From Actinomucor elegans (lineage: Eukaryota > Mucoromycota > Mucoromycetes > Mucorales > Mucoraceae), in NCBI GenBank assembly GCA_026027325.1, contig JAMSLZ010000001.1, forward strand, positions 2,356,001 to 2,420,000: a DNA stretch of 64,000 nt, given 5' to 3'. Position 1 is the first letter of the stretch. The number at the start of each line of letters is the position of its first letter. This document shows positions 12,193 through 25,025 of this stretch, piece by piece. Made by a program: the position numbers and the translations under genes. The notes below the pieces were generated by a model. The model ran no database searches and had not been told where the DNA came from. It saw only the letters and a program-made list of their open reading frames with translations.

Positions 12193-12975
12193 TGTGAATT
12201 GTGTAGTTTGGAAAGAGGAAGAACTAACTGCTTAGACCTTTGCAAGCAAATTTTTTATCAGTGCTAAGCCACCCAAAAAATTAATTTCGAGAATGGCAAC
12301 CGGGACTGCCTAGAAACGACTGGCCAATAAAGGTGCTTTCGGCGTATCAACGTACTAGCGGAGTATAACAGTTCACTAAAGCATAGCAACACATCCCGAA
12401 ACTTGATCTTTTATTGTTAAGTCGCTTATTGGAAAATACCTTGAAATTGTGAAATATGTACCTTTCTATTTATGAAAAAAAAAATTACCAAGGCCAAAGT
12501 TTTGGCCTTAATTCGACTCATTTGTCCTGAAATAAAAGTCTGAATCGTTCCTACTTGTATGCAGCTCATTTTTTTTTTGAAATAATCGCCAGTTTCTCAA
12601 ACATTAACGCAGGTTTGATACTTTGTAAAATATAATAGCATGCTTTCTGCATGTTAGTGTGGGCTCATCTTAATCATTGGATCAACGTGTGGTTAACAAA
12701 GGTAATTTCCTTGTAATTGAACCAAAATAAACATGCATATTGAATAAACAGATTTGCATGATGTGTTTCAACTGATTCATTCATCTTATCTTGGCAGCAA
12801 GCGATTAATTACCGAGAAAGTCTTCTCTAAAAGTATAAATTGTTTTACTTTTTGTATTACAGCCTTTATTTTTTGCTCCCTTTTAAAGGAAACGTTCTAA
12901 AGGCTCAACAAGAAAAATTTTTCTTTTCCTTCCCTCTATTAGTCATCTCTCCTACAAAAATTGTTAATGTTTTAG
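12193..12975. other. divergent promoter region
   Basis: Shared upstream DNA of RPS21 (minus) and the WW-domain gene (plus). It contains a perfect 9-bp palindrome arm pair (AAGGCCAAA / TTTGGCCTT, about 12490-12510). No gene seen. Confidence 0.45.
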
Positions 12976-15242
12976 ATGTCATATAATAATCGACACGATG
13001 ATCAACTTCCCAAAGTATTTTCACGCTTAGGCAGAGTTACACCTCCTCGCCAACCAGGTCACAATAGCGGTCGCTATTACAACTCCCAGCAATCTAATGA
13101 TGTTGGTTTCAGAATTGCTAGACCTCATCATCTGTCTAATCAACAAACCAATTCTTCTCATTATAACAATGATTCCAACATGGCCAATAAAATAAAGTTT
13201 CAACCTCATTCAACTAACTTTTACTCAGGTTATAGTCGAGCTCAAGAATCAATTCAGCAACAACGTCCCTATTTCCCCAACGGTCACACGAATACATCGA
13301 TCAATACCATGAATAACACTGATTTTCGACCTGATTCATCTGCTTCTGCACCTACACCGCCTACACCACCTTTGCCTTCTGCTCCATCTGGCTCTACCGG
13401 AAATAAAAACAGTTTTAGTTTTGTAAAGAATGTGCATAAAGATCCTGCTGCTTCTGATATGATTATATCCTTTGTCCGCAATGACAATAACTCTGGTGCT
13501 GGTCCTCCATATTCGTACCATAATCAGGATCAAACTAAAGATCAAACTATTCTTCATTCCCCACCTTCTTCTACTGCACCATCACCTTCTATCTCTAATC
13601 ACTCTGATCATGTTATGATTGATTATCATTCTTCTTCGAGAAGAAATGATGATGATGAACAAGACGAGTCTCGTTACCCTAGCCACCGCGATATCATTGC
13701 CAAGAGTATTCAAATTACTGCCTCCCGCCCTTTGGGCTCGGACAAGAATGGCATTATTGCTACAAACCCTTCTAAATCTCACCGCCATGATAATACGATT
13801 ATTATAAGTGATGATGAACAACAGCAGACACATCTATCGGATCATCATGAAGTACGTACTGTAGCTGTTAATCGTAAAGTCATCGTTGAAAAACGAGATC
13901 GTAGTCATGATAACCCTATGACTTCTTCTCATAAACGCGTAAGATTGACAAGTAGGTCCATTTCCCCTTCGCCCATACGCGACAAAAGAAGAAGGTCTTT
14001 ATCGCATGAATCAAATGATTATAGTGATAGAAAGCACTCCAGAAGAGTAAGTGATAACGAAGATGATGATAGGATTAGAAGACGAAGATCCCCATCTCCT
14101 ATTTCTCCTCCACGTCGTAGTCGTTATCATTCACGTCAAGATAGTATGGGTAGTAATATAAGCGACAGTCGTAGACGTACAAGCTTATCACCTTTTAATG
14201 AAAGAAGAAGTTTGTCACCTGGCTCAAGCAGTGATGAAGATAAAGCACCATTCTTGAGACATGAACCAGACCGTTATATACCTGATTACAATAGAAGACC
14301 TCTTCCTCCTCAGTTCCGTCGTCGTATTTCAAATGATATGAGCGTTGATCCTCTAGTAACACCTATTAGATCAGCATCTGTAGTTAAATCAACTCCAGTA
14401 GCTAAATCAGCACCAGTAGCTAAAGCATCACAAGTTATGCCTAAACCAACACCAGCAGCAGCTAAATCAACACCAGTAGTATCCAAAGCAACACCAGTAG
14501 CTGCTAAGCCCGCACCAGTGCCAGTTAAACCGTCTGTAACTGCTGCAGCACCTCCATCAACTTCTAGCGCTTCTTCATCGACTAGCAAGAATAATCCAAT
14601 CGTTCCTGTACCATCATCTACTGAAAAGCGCAAAGAATCAACATCTTCACTTGGTACTAGTACTCCTACTACGCCCAAAACATCTGTTACCCCGGCCAAA
14701 CAGTTGCGTAATTTCCCACCTCTTGGTACTACCTCTTCGCCTGCACCTGTTATTAAAGAGCTACGCAACTTTCCGCCTCTTAGTCCCTCTGCTCACAAGT
14801 CTACAAGACCCCTTCCTATCGTTACTGCTCCTGCAACCAAAGAGCTGCGTTCATTCCCTCCTCTTGGTCATCATAAGCCGCAAGACTTGCGTTCGTATCC
14901 ACCACTCGGCTCTAATGTTTCTTCTACTGCTTCGAACCCTCATGCTAGATCACCCTATCCCCCTTCACCATCTGCTGCTGCTTCCTCGTCTGGTCGATCG
15001 TATAATCGTGTATGGATGAAACCTACTAATGATATTGGTACAAATAGTCAACAGGAAGGATCTAATGCTACAATTCGTAAACAAGTACAACAGCCGCCAT
15101 CACCTCCAGCAGCCGTCATTACCAAGCCTCCACCGCCACCTCCTCCCATTGCTAATCAGCAAATCAAGATAAACGACAATGATGCACTGATGATGGCCCA
15201 AGTGAAGCAAGAACCTATTGCTGATGCTACTACAACCAAGAA

Positions 15243-15279
<37 letters not shown>

Positions 15280-16218
15280 CAAACAAAGACTCCAGTGAGC
15301 TCAAATAACCAAACTACTTCTACTGTTTTTTCGCCTGTTGTACCCAACGATCAAATTGCTTCTTCTAATCCTACTACTAAGCAAGCTACTAGCCTCGCTC
15401 TTCCACCACCTCCACCTCCATCAACGCCTTCTCCTGCAGCTATTCGGGCTCAAAATAGGGCACAATCGAATGACACAGTCACGATATCTACTTCAGTTGC
15501 TACATCGCCTACTGCTACGGCTACTGTTCAAGAGCAGTCAGTTATTACTCAACCACAAGCTTCTGACTCAACCCAACAGGTTACTGTTTCAACACAAGCA
15601 GAACCAGTACTATCAAAATCAGCTAGAAAACGAAGAGCGAGAAAGCAAAGATTATTGGAACAAAGTCAAATGTTAGCTATTGAAGAGCGTGATGATGTTG
15701 TGGTGGATGTTGTGCCTGCTCCTCCACAACAATCACCTGTTGAAGAGCAAGCGTCAAAAGAAGTAGCAGCATTGAATAACGCCAATACTATTATCGTATC
15801 TCATCAAGCAGAACCAGTAGTACAAAATGCAAATGTGAACCAAGCTACTTCTCTCGGGGTAGTGAACACTAGTCATGGTACAAGTACCACACATCAAATT
15901 GTTCAAAACCAATTGCATTTAGCTACAAATTCAATGAATGAAGCTGTATCAGGGCAACAGCAGCAAGGAGCGGTTATTATCCAAGCGCCTGTAACTGCTC
16001 CAGTTTTAGATGCATCATCTTCAGTAACTGATGTTACTGCTGTTGCTACTGCTGCTGCTACTGCACCAGATGCATTACCACCACCACCTCCCCCATCATC
16101 TGCCAGACCAGCAAGAAGAAGATTACCTCGACCTTGGAAAGTAAAAATGTCAGATGCAGGTGAAATTTATTACCATAATCCACTCACCGGAGAAGATACG
16201 TGGAAACGTCCTGAATAA
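12976..16218 (+). CDS. large disordered protein with C-terminal WW domain
   Basis: Single exon, 1080 residues, almost entirely low complexity. In order: an Asn/Ser/Gln/His-rich N-terminus; an Arg/Ser-rich region with SR-like patches (about 330-480, e.g. RRRRSPSPISPP); repeated K-(S/A/T)-x-PV units (about 455-515); four copies of LR(N/S)(F/Y)PPL at residues 577, 596, 624 and 638; a poly-Pro and poly-Ala region; a basic cluster SKSARKRRARKQRLLEQ that looks like a nuclear localisation signal; then a WW domain at the extreme C-terminus (about 1050-1080). That domain has Trp1054, the YYHN aromatic block at 1065-1068, Trp1076 and Pro1079. SR-like sequence plus WW suggests a role near splicing or transcription in the nucleus. 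This is inference; no named orthologue is recognised. Confidence 0.82.
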
Positions 16219-16481
16219 TCGATACCTTTATGTACATATTTAAATCCAAACCCTCTCTTTCTTTCTCTTCGTTATAGTTCTGACTCGATATACTCACTCG
16301 CTATATAACCTATATTTTAATTGCCAAACAATAAAAGCTAGAAGAAAATATCACCCTATATTTTAAATTGGGCAACGTAATATTGCCCTTTTTTTTATCA
16401 CCCCTTCTTTTGCACGTATCCTGGGCAGTCAACACTAGACTATTTGACTAAATGAAGATGGAAGTCTACTCTAGAATACAG

Positions 16482-16550
16482 ATTTCTGTAAATACCGCTG
16501 TTCATTTTGAATATGAATGTGCAATTAAATACGACATCAAACCGAGATAG
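16482..16550 (-). repeat. dispersed 75-bp repeat, reversed copy
   Basis: Read on the minus strand it gives ATCTCGGTTTGATGTCGTAT, followed by GCACATTCATATTCAAAATG and a TACAG-like end. It is the only clear copy in this orientation. Confidence 0.55.
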
Positions 16551-18178
16551 GCAAAAAAGAGGTCTATTGATCAAAAGACCGTATTAAAAAAAAAAATCCT
16601 TGTGCAATTTTGCTGTTATTTAGTTTAAAAAAAATGTTTAATATACTCATTGCAATTTGGGATTAAACAGAGGTTCTAGTAGATGCAATGGTTCGTTCTG
16701 ATCATGTGTACCAGTCATCAAATGTAGTAAATGAGGCCGAGATCAACCCAGAGATCTATTATTGATCTAATTGCATAAAAATATATACAATTTACTGGTT
16801 AATCCTTGATATGATAAAGATTCATTGTAGTTTTGTCAAAGTATGAGAGTAATACAGAGAGGGTAATTCATTCTGAAGATGTATTAGTTTTTGGATACGA
16901 GATTTTAATCATCAATCGAGAAATTGCAAAAATATTTGAAATGACGATTCCGAAAAAAAAAACTGGACCCTTTTAATGATAATAATACTTTTTCAAGCCC
17001 GATACATCTTTTGACATTTTGTTTTAAAGTTATAAACGGAACTTTACGGAATAAGTTAAAGTGCCGTAAACGTGTTAAGTTTAGGAATATAACATAGTAT
17101 GTTGTATATTTTTTTGTGATACAAAATGCTGTAGTTACAGTTGTGTTTCTAAAACACACAAAAAAAAATCAACTTTTCTCCTAAAATAGTTATGGGTACA
17201 AGAGCCTATGAAAGGGTATTTGCTCGATCAGATACGTAATAGAAGTTTACACAAACTTGGTTACTTTCTATTGACTATGCATTGCCTATTAAAAGTGGGG
17301 ATCAAAGTTCATGTCAGAATTTTTCTGGATTCTGAGGGAGATGTAATTTTTTTTATTATAATTCAATCTCCAATAGCCAATAAAGATCCAGATCAACACA
17401 CAATAGTGGCAATGGTAGTAGTAATAGCATATCTTTGGATTATTTTAGAAGGTGTTAAAGGCGCTTTAGGGATGTGGTTTATGATACAGTTATATTTTTA
17501 ATTTTTTATAGCATATAACTGTAGCTTTTTTTTTATCATCAAGATGACCAAGTAATCAAACTTAAATGGTTGACCCATAGAGGTTATGCGGAGAATGATT
17601 AGCAAACTGTACCCAAATTACATTTGTAAATAGATGTAATTCCTTTGTATTGGTTAACAATTACTTTATATCTTCTTTCATGAATGTTATCATATTATGA
17701 ATAGCGTCAATCATTTTGCATATCGAATCATTCTAATAAAATCATCTATGATGCTATTCTAGAATGTACCTTTATCAATGAATTTGTTTATGAATAAACC
17801 TTCTACTAAACTTCAAATAGCAACACCTTTCTATATTTTTGAACTTCAAAACTAATCTGGGGGAGGGAATGGCGATATTAGTAATTTTATTTTGTCCTTA
17901 ACCACCTACTAGTTAGGTATGAGAGCCTAAGCAAATTAAGTGTACAGATTCATTCAATAGATAAACATGTACCAACCCCTTTCCTTAAACGTGATTTAAC
18001 ATATCACAGACAACTGATATGATCCCTTGATTCGGACTTGGCAAAAATGGCGCACTTTGTTTCGGTTACTAATTAATACGTTAAAAGAGATGAAGAGAAG
18101 AACGACAGCTAAATCAAGTGACAAACTTAACGTTTTCCCGGGGCAAACATAATAGATGATGAGGATAACGTTCTTAGG

Positions 18179-18191
18179 TATATATATATAT
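18179..18191 (+). promoter_or_regulatory. TATA-like run upstream of the antiporter gene
   Basis: Uninterrupted TATATATATATA about 65-75 nt before the antiporter ATG. Confidence 0.35.
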
Positions 18192-18254
18192 GGGTCCCTT
18201 TTTTTCTATTTTGTCTTTTTTTTTCTTTTTCTTTGTTTACCATTTCTTAAAATA

Positions 18255-18909
18255 ATGGATATTGATACTTCCATCTCTACTATTACAGCTACATTTGGGG
18301 CATTTATTTTATTGTATGGTGTTTGCTCACTTGTCATAAAGCAGAAGCTATACATATCAGAAGCATGTAATCTGTCATTTAAACCACTCAATCTTGACAA
18401 ACTTACTTATAGTTTTGTGTTATTAGCTGTCGCAATCTTGTGTGGCATTGCCTGTGGTCCTATTGGTTTTAATTGGATCAATATCAATGACTGGGTTTAT
18501 AAAGAAGATGTAACCCGACAATTCAGTCGAATTGTCATCGCAATCCAGGTAATGCATGCAGGTTTTATAGTATACATTTGTATTAACTTATTCTGGTAGG
18601 TTATGGCTGCTGGTGTTTCTTTACCAAAAGCTTACTTGAAAACCGAATGTCGTTCCTTGCTGATATTACTTGGACCTGTCATGATTTTTATGTGGATGAT
18701 TAGCGGTCTTTGCGTTTGGTACTTTTTACCGAAACTCTCTTTTGTAGGTTTTTCATCTGTAATTGAACTATATGTATATTAACTATTAACGCTCCTTCAT
18801 TTATCATAAATAAGCTTGAATCGTTGATGATTGCCTCTTGCTTTACACCAACCGATCCAGTAAATAGTATATATATATAGATAGATTTGCAAATGCCCCT
18901 TTAACAAGT

Positions 18910-18940
<31 letters not shown>

Positions 18941-20171
18941 ACAGGTACTAGCAAATTCTATCGTTCAGGGACACTTTGCAGAGAAATATGTACCACCTAA
19001 CATTAGATACTTGATGATTGCAGAAAGGTAAATACACACAACTCTTTACTTTACATTTATTCAAACTCTATTTACAGTGGTGCAAATGATGGCTTAGGAT
19101 ACCCCTTCCTTTTCTTGGCCATTTATCTTATACAAATGACTAGTGCTAGTGAAGCTATCTTCAAATGGTCATGGTATATCATGGGTTACGAAATAGGTTT
19201 TTCTATCGTCATTGGGTTCGCAGTGGGTTATGTAGCACGAAAAATTCTCAAATTTTCAGAAAAAAGGTACGTTATTCTCTTCACCCATGATCTCTTTCTG
19301 ACAAGTGTTTTTCCTTAAATAGAGAATGGATCGATAAAGAATCTTTTCTTGTATACGCAATTGCGCTCGCAGTAAGTATATAGCTCTGGTTACTCATATG
19401 TCGCTATTAATCATTCTTGTGTTAGTTATTCTTGATGGGGTCCGTTGGTTTATTAGGAAGTGATGATTTGTTAGCTTGTTTTATTGCAGGAAACTCGTTT
19501 ACTTGGGACGATTGGTTTAGAGAAGAAACTGAAGATGCTCATTTGTCTGAAGTGATCGATATGTTACTGAATCTGAGAATTTTTGTATATATTGGCATTA
19601 CTATGGTTTGTATCCTACATCTAAAAGGGCAATGACTGAAATAAAACTAACCGCTCCATATAGCCTTGGAGCGCCTTTCACAATCCTGATACCCAAATAA
19701 CTGTTTGGACAATGATAGGATTGGCTGTTACAGTATTACTATTTAGAAGATTACCTGCCTTGATTGCGTTATATACCTATATTCCCGCCATCTCAAATTG
19801 GAAAGAAGCTGCGTTTACAGGATGGTTTGGCCCTATGGGCGTTGGCGCCTTATTCTATTATACCATTGCAATTCAATACCTCGATGTTGATGACTACACA
19901 AGACATGTCATAGAACCTGTGATTTACTTTATGATCCTGAGCTCAGTGGTAGTTCATGGTATCACTATTCCATTTTACTTTTTAGGTACTTACGCTTCCA
20001 AGACGTTAACAACGAAATCAATTAGCCGTTTTTCGCCTAGGAGTAGCCAAGACTCAGAGGTAACAGGGTTCATTATTTAATAATAGAAAAAGCATCTCAT
20101 ATATGAATGTCCTACAGAGACTGAATGATCAACCGCCTAAATCTTATGGTACTCGGGAAAACATAGTGTGA
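18255..20171 (+). CDS. plasma-membrane Na+/H+ antiporter, Nha1/Sod2 family (CPA1)
   Basis: Exports Na+ (and probably Li+ or K+) in exchange for protons, for salt and pH balance. Nine exons: 18255-18548, 18600-18743, 18815-18859, 18945-19027, 19078-19266, 19323-19371, 19426-19605, 19664-20059 and 20118-20171, giving 477 residues. It is a polytopic membrane protein of about 12 helices. Family motifs are clear: FTPTDPVLANSIV (156 onward) and AESGANDGLGYPF (187 onward), with the Asn-Asp pair at 192-193 expected in the ion site. The C-terminal tail is short, so it resembles the compact fission-yeast Sod2 more than budding-yeast Nha1 with its long tail. One intron (18860-18944) carries a long T tract. 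The start MDIDTS was chosen over an upstream frame that translates a T-rich leader. Confidence 0.93.
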
Positions 20172-20216
20172 ATCGCCGCCGCCAATTAAGGTTCAAGCCG
20201 CAGCAGTACCCAACAG

Positions 20217-20230
20217 ATATATATATATAA
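20217..20230 (+). promoter_or_regulatory. TATA-like run upstream of the GNAT gene
   Basis: (AT)n run about 52-65 nt before the ATG at 20282. It lies right after the antiporter stop, so the GNAT promoter is compressed into about 110 nt. Confidence 0.35.
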
Positions 20231-20281
20231 TAGATCAGTCAGTATATACATCCATTAGAAATAAACTATTGATACCTTAAC

Positions 20282-21094
20282 ATGATGTCTTATAAGCAAG
20301 CAATCCTGGAACTTAACTATTGCCTATACGCTCGGCTGACTAAAACAGTGCTCGTGCGAGATGATTGTGTCATTGCTTTGAATCCTTTAAACAAAGAATA
20401 TTACCAATCTAATCTCTGCTACAGGATCAGACTCAAAAACACGGATATTTCTGCCTTTATTCAAGAAACTCGGGCCTTATTTGACCAGGTTGGTTGTGAT
20501 CCTAGGTACCATCTAGACGATTTTTCAGAACCTTCATTACCAGCGCTTTGCGATGCATTTACACAACTTGGCTACAAAGCAGTCATCGATACAGATGTTA
20601 TCATGTCTTGGAAACGCTCTAATGTTGCTAGTGATCTTTCTGCTGATATCAAGTATGACGGGATTACATACATTGCCGCATCATTAAAGCATTTGGATTG
20701 TTTGACACGCATATTTGCAATTGCGAATGGGTATGATCCAGACAGTGAATGGCTTTGCTCTAAACTGAAGACTAAATTACAAGATCCCCAAATGTTTCCT
20801 ATTGTATGTGGCGAATTAGATGACACAGGTGTGATTGTTTGTGCTGTCATTCTCCATATGCCACCTGGATTGCCCCATCTCGGTCATGTCAATGTAGTGG
20901 CGACGGATCCTGCCTATCAAAGAAAAGGATATAGCAGCCAGTGTTTGGCAGTTGCTTTGGATCGATACTGTGGGCCGCAACAGACGTTTTATTTAGAGGT
21001 GTATGATTATTTACATCATGCACAACGAATGTATGAAAGACTGGGATTCAAAAGAGAAGGATTGTTAAATAGCACAATGATTGCATTGGATTAG
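20282..21094 (+). CDS. GNAT-family N-acetyltransferase
   Basis: Single exon, 270 residues. The C-terminal half is a GNAT fold. Motif A is seen as VNVVATDPAYQRKGYSSQCL, with the acetyl-CoA pyrophosphate loop QRKGYS. The following FYLEVYDYLHHAQRMYERLG and FKREG form the usual motif B (neighbouring-residue and Tyr-containing helix). The N-terminal 130 residues are less conserved and may set substrate specificity. The substrate cannot be told from sequence. It lies tandem to the antiporter, 111 nt downstream, with its own TATA-like run. Two ATGs sit at the start (20282 and 20285); the first was taken. Confidence 0.85.
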   Translation: MMSYKQAILELNYCLYARLTKTVLVRDDCVIALNPLNKEYYQSNLCYRIRLKNTDISAFIQETRALFDQVGCDPRYHLDDFSEPSLPALCDAFTQLGYKAVIDTDVIMSWKRSNVASDLSADIKYDGITYIAASLKHLDCLTRIFAIANGYDPDSEWLCSKLKTKLQDPQMFPIVCGELDDTGVIVCAVILHMPPGLPHLGHVNVVATDPAYQRKGYSSQCLAVALDRYCGPQQTFYLEVYDYLHHAQRMYERLGFKREGLLNSTMIALD

Positions 21095-22449
21095 ATATGT
21101 GTATTATGATGATTAAACTGTGCTATTCCACATGCAACTATTCCTCTAAGATAGAGCTTTATATTTTTGCGTGTACTAGATGTTTGAAATTAGTATAATT
21201 GATGTACAATACATTTGTCTTGCTTTTCTTGCGTGATTTTAATTACGAACGCGACAAAAAAAAAAAAAAACAACCAAAGTTTTTAGCTAGGTATAAAAAC
21301 ATAGTGATGACAAGCACAAATGCCTCTATTATCCAAAATGGAAACGAAACAAATTTAGTCACTATGACTTATTATTTAGTAAATAATTCAATAAAACTAG
21401 TAGTTCATTCCAAGTAAGGATTCTCTATTAGATGCGCCATTGGCCGGGATCAATCAAGAGATTAGTTCTAAAGAATACATGATATGCATGTAAATTTCTG
21501 CCAATCATAAAAATAATATAATTGCTGTATTTTGATAAAGCAAACATTTTGGCAATTATGTTGCTCATATATAATAGGGCTTTTTAATCTGATGCAGCTT
21601 TTGATTGTGATGAGCCAAAGTTTGTAATGATTAAAATGCCTGGCTAATTTTCTGAGAAAAAAAAATTAATAGCAATCTTCTTCAGAGAAGCGAGAAATCT
21701 ATATTGGTGTATATTTATCTAACAAAAGATATAGAAAATTAAACTCTCTTTTGAATGATGCAAGTTTAGTACAAAAATAAAAGAGTTTTTTCATAAATTG
21801 AAAAAATATTAGAGTTATATAATTCTCGACTACTTGAACTAAAAAAGTATTTAAATATTCAAATAGTTTCTGAGGCTCAAAGCTATATCTTATTCCTTTG
21901 TAATTCTATATATGTCACTTCATGGTTTGATAAAATTTTGTCAAAAGTATATGGGGATAGTATGTTTAATTATCGCCGACCAACGAAATCAAATTTTTGG
22001 AATCAGTTTATTAGCGATTATATGAAATAATTAAATGTAGTCCAGCATAAAGCTGCATATGCTATAAAGATATTATATATATATACGTACATCTCTTGGA
22101 AAAATAACTACTTTTAAGAACATTTACTATAACGACTGTATTTCAATACATGGTATTTTAGAGCTATTACGTTGTATTTCTCGTTTTTTTCTTTTTTCAA
22201 CTTGTTCTTTGTGATTTAGGAATGTTACTTCTCTTCACCTACGCTATCCTTATATCAAGTACAACTTCATTAGACCTGAATACGATCTATGCAAGTTTTT
22301 TCTTTATTATAACATTGCATGAACAAAGGTCTCTACTCAGATTAAAACTATATGCTGTGGCTTGTGTATCAGATTTATTTCAAATAAAAATTCATTGCGC
22401 GCAAACGTATAAACCTGAGCACCTTTTTCTTTATTTTTACCACATTATT
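21095..22449. other. intergenic
   Basis: AT-rich, no supported gene. The frame from 22222 that precedes the Rrp4 ATG is probably 5' leader, not coding. Confidence 0.4.
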
Positions 22450-23604
22450 ATGGATTTACAACTACTATCACCTGTGCCAACTGTCAATGTCAAAAGCAAT
22501 CGCATGGAGACTGACGATGAAACTATTCATTTAGTCAATCCTGGTGAAGTAGTAACCACCGATCAGCAATTCATGAGGTAAAACTTTTTTTTTCCCCCCA
22601 GTAGTGCGGGATCGATGCAGTATAATTAACCCGCATTGATAGAGGCCATGGTACATATACTGATGGAGAAAACACTGTTTTATCTTCAGTTGCTGGTGCA
22701 GTTGAAAGAGTGAATAAGCTATTATCCGTCAAACCTTTAAAGACGCGTTATACTGGTGAAATTGGTGATATTGTTGTAGGCCGTATTACCGAAGTATGTA
22801 TTTGGATTCTCGAGAAAGAAATAATAATAATAAAAAAAAAAAAGACAATATAAGCTAAATGAAAACACTATAGGTTGCTATGAGACGTTGGAAGGTGGAC
22901 GCCAATGCACGACAAGACGCCAATCTTTTGTTGAGTTCAGTCAGTCTTCCTGGTGGCGTGCAAAGACGAAAGAATGAGGCCGATGAGCTTCAAATGAGAC
23001 AATTTTTCGCAGAAGGAGATGTGCTGGTGGTAAGGATCTGTTTTTGGTACACCAAATTAGTTACATGCTCAAAAATTCAATATCTTAGGCTGAAGTTCAA
23101 GCATTACATGGTGACGGTACTTTGGGTCTTCATACCCGTGGATTCAAGTTTTGCAAGTTGAGAAACGGTTCTTTTGTATGTGTACCTCCTGTACTTGTTC
23201 AACGCTGTAAGTCGCAATTCCACAGTCTTCCTTGTGGTGTGGATGTTATTCTCGGCTTGAATGGTTATATTTGGGTACATAAAAAGTTTGAAGGTATGGT
23301 TGGTGATGAAACAGATGCTACAGTCTATTATTCCAGTGTCAACGATGTAAGTAACTCTAGTGTAATCAGGATAAGGAACTAACACGTTATGATATAGCCC
23401 ATCAGTGAAGCAGAAAGACAAGAGATTGCTCGAGTATCTAATTGTATTTCAGCATTAGCTAAACAGTACATGCATATCAACGACACAATCATTGTTTATA
23501 CATATGAAGCTTCATTAGAATATACCGTAAAAGAGCTGCTCAAACTGGATGTGATTGAATCTATTACTTCTGAAGCCAGTTTAAGGATGCATGCTACCAA
23601 CTAA
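22450..23604 (+). CDS. RRP4: exosome complex subunit Rrp4 (S1/KH)
   Basis: Cap subunit of the RNA exosome, which threads RNA into the 3'-5' nuclease core in nucleus and cytoplasm. Five exons: 22450-22577, 22643-22793, 22874-23029, 23089-23346 and 23398-23604, giving 299 residues. Diagnostic segments: [18 protein letters not shown] near the N-terminus, [16 protein letters not shown] and [19 protein letters not shown] in the S1 region, then the [18 protein letters not shown] junction and the KH part [14 protein letters not shown]. All four introns keep the frame and are 51-80 nt. The start is the ATG giving MDLQLLSP; the longer upstream frame has no family similarity. Confidence 0.95.
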
Positions 23605-23717
23605 AGATATATACGGCTTTAACAGTTTTTTTTTGTAAATATTAAAGATATAACTACTAGTAATAGCATCTTTTATTATTACTACTATATGACGCTAAAT
23701 AAAGAGTTATTACTATA

Positions 23718-24960
23718 TTAACCATCTTTAGGCTTCCAAGATCCAGGCGAAATGGATCCAGAAGCTGAATCCTCGATCATTGTCCATTCTTGATCCTCTT
23801 TCTCGAAACTATTGGATAATATATCATCGTCGTGACTCTTGTTTGCTGTTCTTTCAATTGAAGACAAAGTTCTTGCCTTGGCTAATTCCATATCTCGGTA
23901 AATACATTGAATAGCTGTTTCAACACCAGTTTCCTACCCCAATATCCCAATTAGCGCCCATAAGATCCTATATGAATAATTGTTTACTTACAGCTTTGAT
24001 CTTCTGTCCTACTCGGTTAGCCAATTTGAGCATATTTTCATCTGTTGAAACAACCCTCAAAGCTGCTGATAGATTCTCTACTGTAAACTGCTTTATGCAT
24101 CGACCCAGTCCCATCTCTTCGACTCTTTCACCCCAAAAGAACTGATCTGCAAAGAAAGGTTTGATAATTGTCGGCCTTCCTGCTCTTAATCCTGCTGCTG
24201 TCGTGCCTGCACCGCCATGATGTACCACTGCGCGAATTCTGGGGAACAACCAATCATGGGGAACAGACTGCACACTCATAATCGTACCAGGATGCTTTTG
24301 AAGCATTGCATCTTGAGCATCTCCCTGATCCTTGAGCCTAGATGACCATCCCCGCGATACAATGGCTCTGACATTGGATAATAACACAGCCTCGATAATG
24401 ACACGTGTGATTTCTTGAGGATCTGATACAATAATGGAGCCAAATCCAATGTAGACAATAGGTCGTGTATCTTGCGCTTCAATAAACGCCTTGAGCTGCG
24501 GATCGGGTGTCCATCCTGTTTGTGGATTATCAAGGAACCAATAACCTGTACAATGGATCCAATCCATCCAATCGAGAGGACTAGGCACAATACTGGGACT
24601 GAACGAATACAGATAAGGTATCTTCCACACTTCGAGTTTTTCATAGGTGGTAGCAGGGATGCCTAGGATATTTTGACGAAAGGCGTTGGTGCGTGCAGCA
24701 ATAGCGCGCCAGATGGCATGGTCAAAAAGGACATAGGTCATGTCATTGTAGATACGGCCTTTGGGGTTATTGGGTGTAGCAAAAGGATGTGGAAAGGAGC
24801 GTGTACGTGTCATGGGCATAGGAAATGAACGGAAGTACGGGACACGTAGAGCCTCAGCCATATGGATACCGATCATGGCACTGGGACTTTCAATAATAAT
24901 ATCGGTACCCTGTACTGCTTTCCATGATAGAGTAAGTAATTCATCAATCCAATCTTTAAA

Positions 24961-25025
<65 letters not shown>

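Larger units (their letters stand above)
16219..18254. other. 2-kb intergenic region
   Basis: No supported gene. It holds one reversed copy of the dispersed repeat (about 16482-16550). The frame at 17208-17501 is open but unrecognised and lacks a homology signal I trust. Confidence 0.45.

Noticed and set aside
14310..14768. Long minus-strand open frame inside the WW-domain gene
   Set aside because: It mirrors the repetitive Ala/Pro/Thr codons of the plus-strand gene, whose WW domain and basic signal prove the sense strand.
17208..17501. Open frame of 97 codons with hydrophobic stretches
   Set aside because: No family resemblance, AT-driven composition, no splice partner or promoter evidence.
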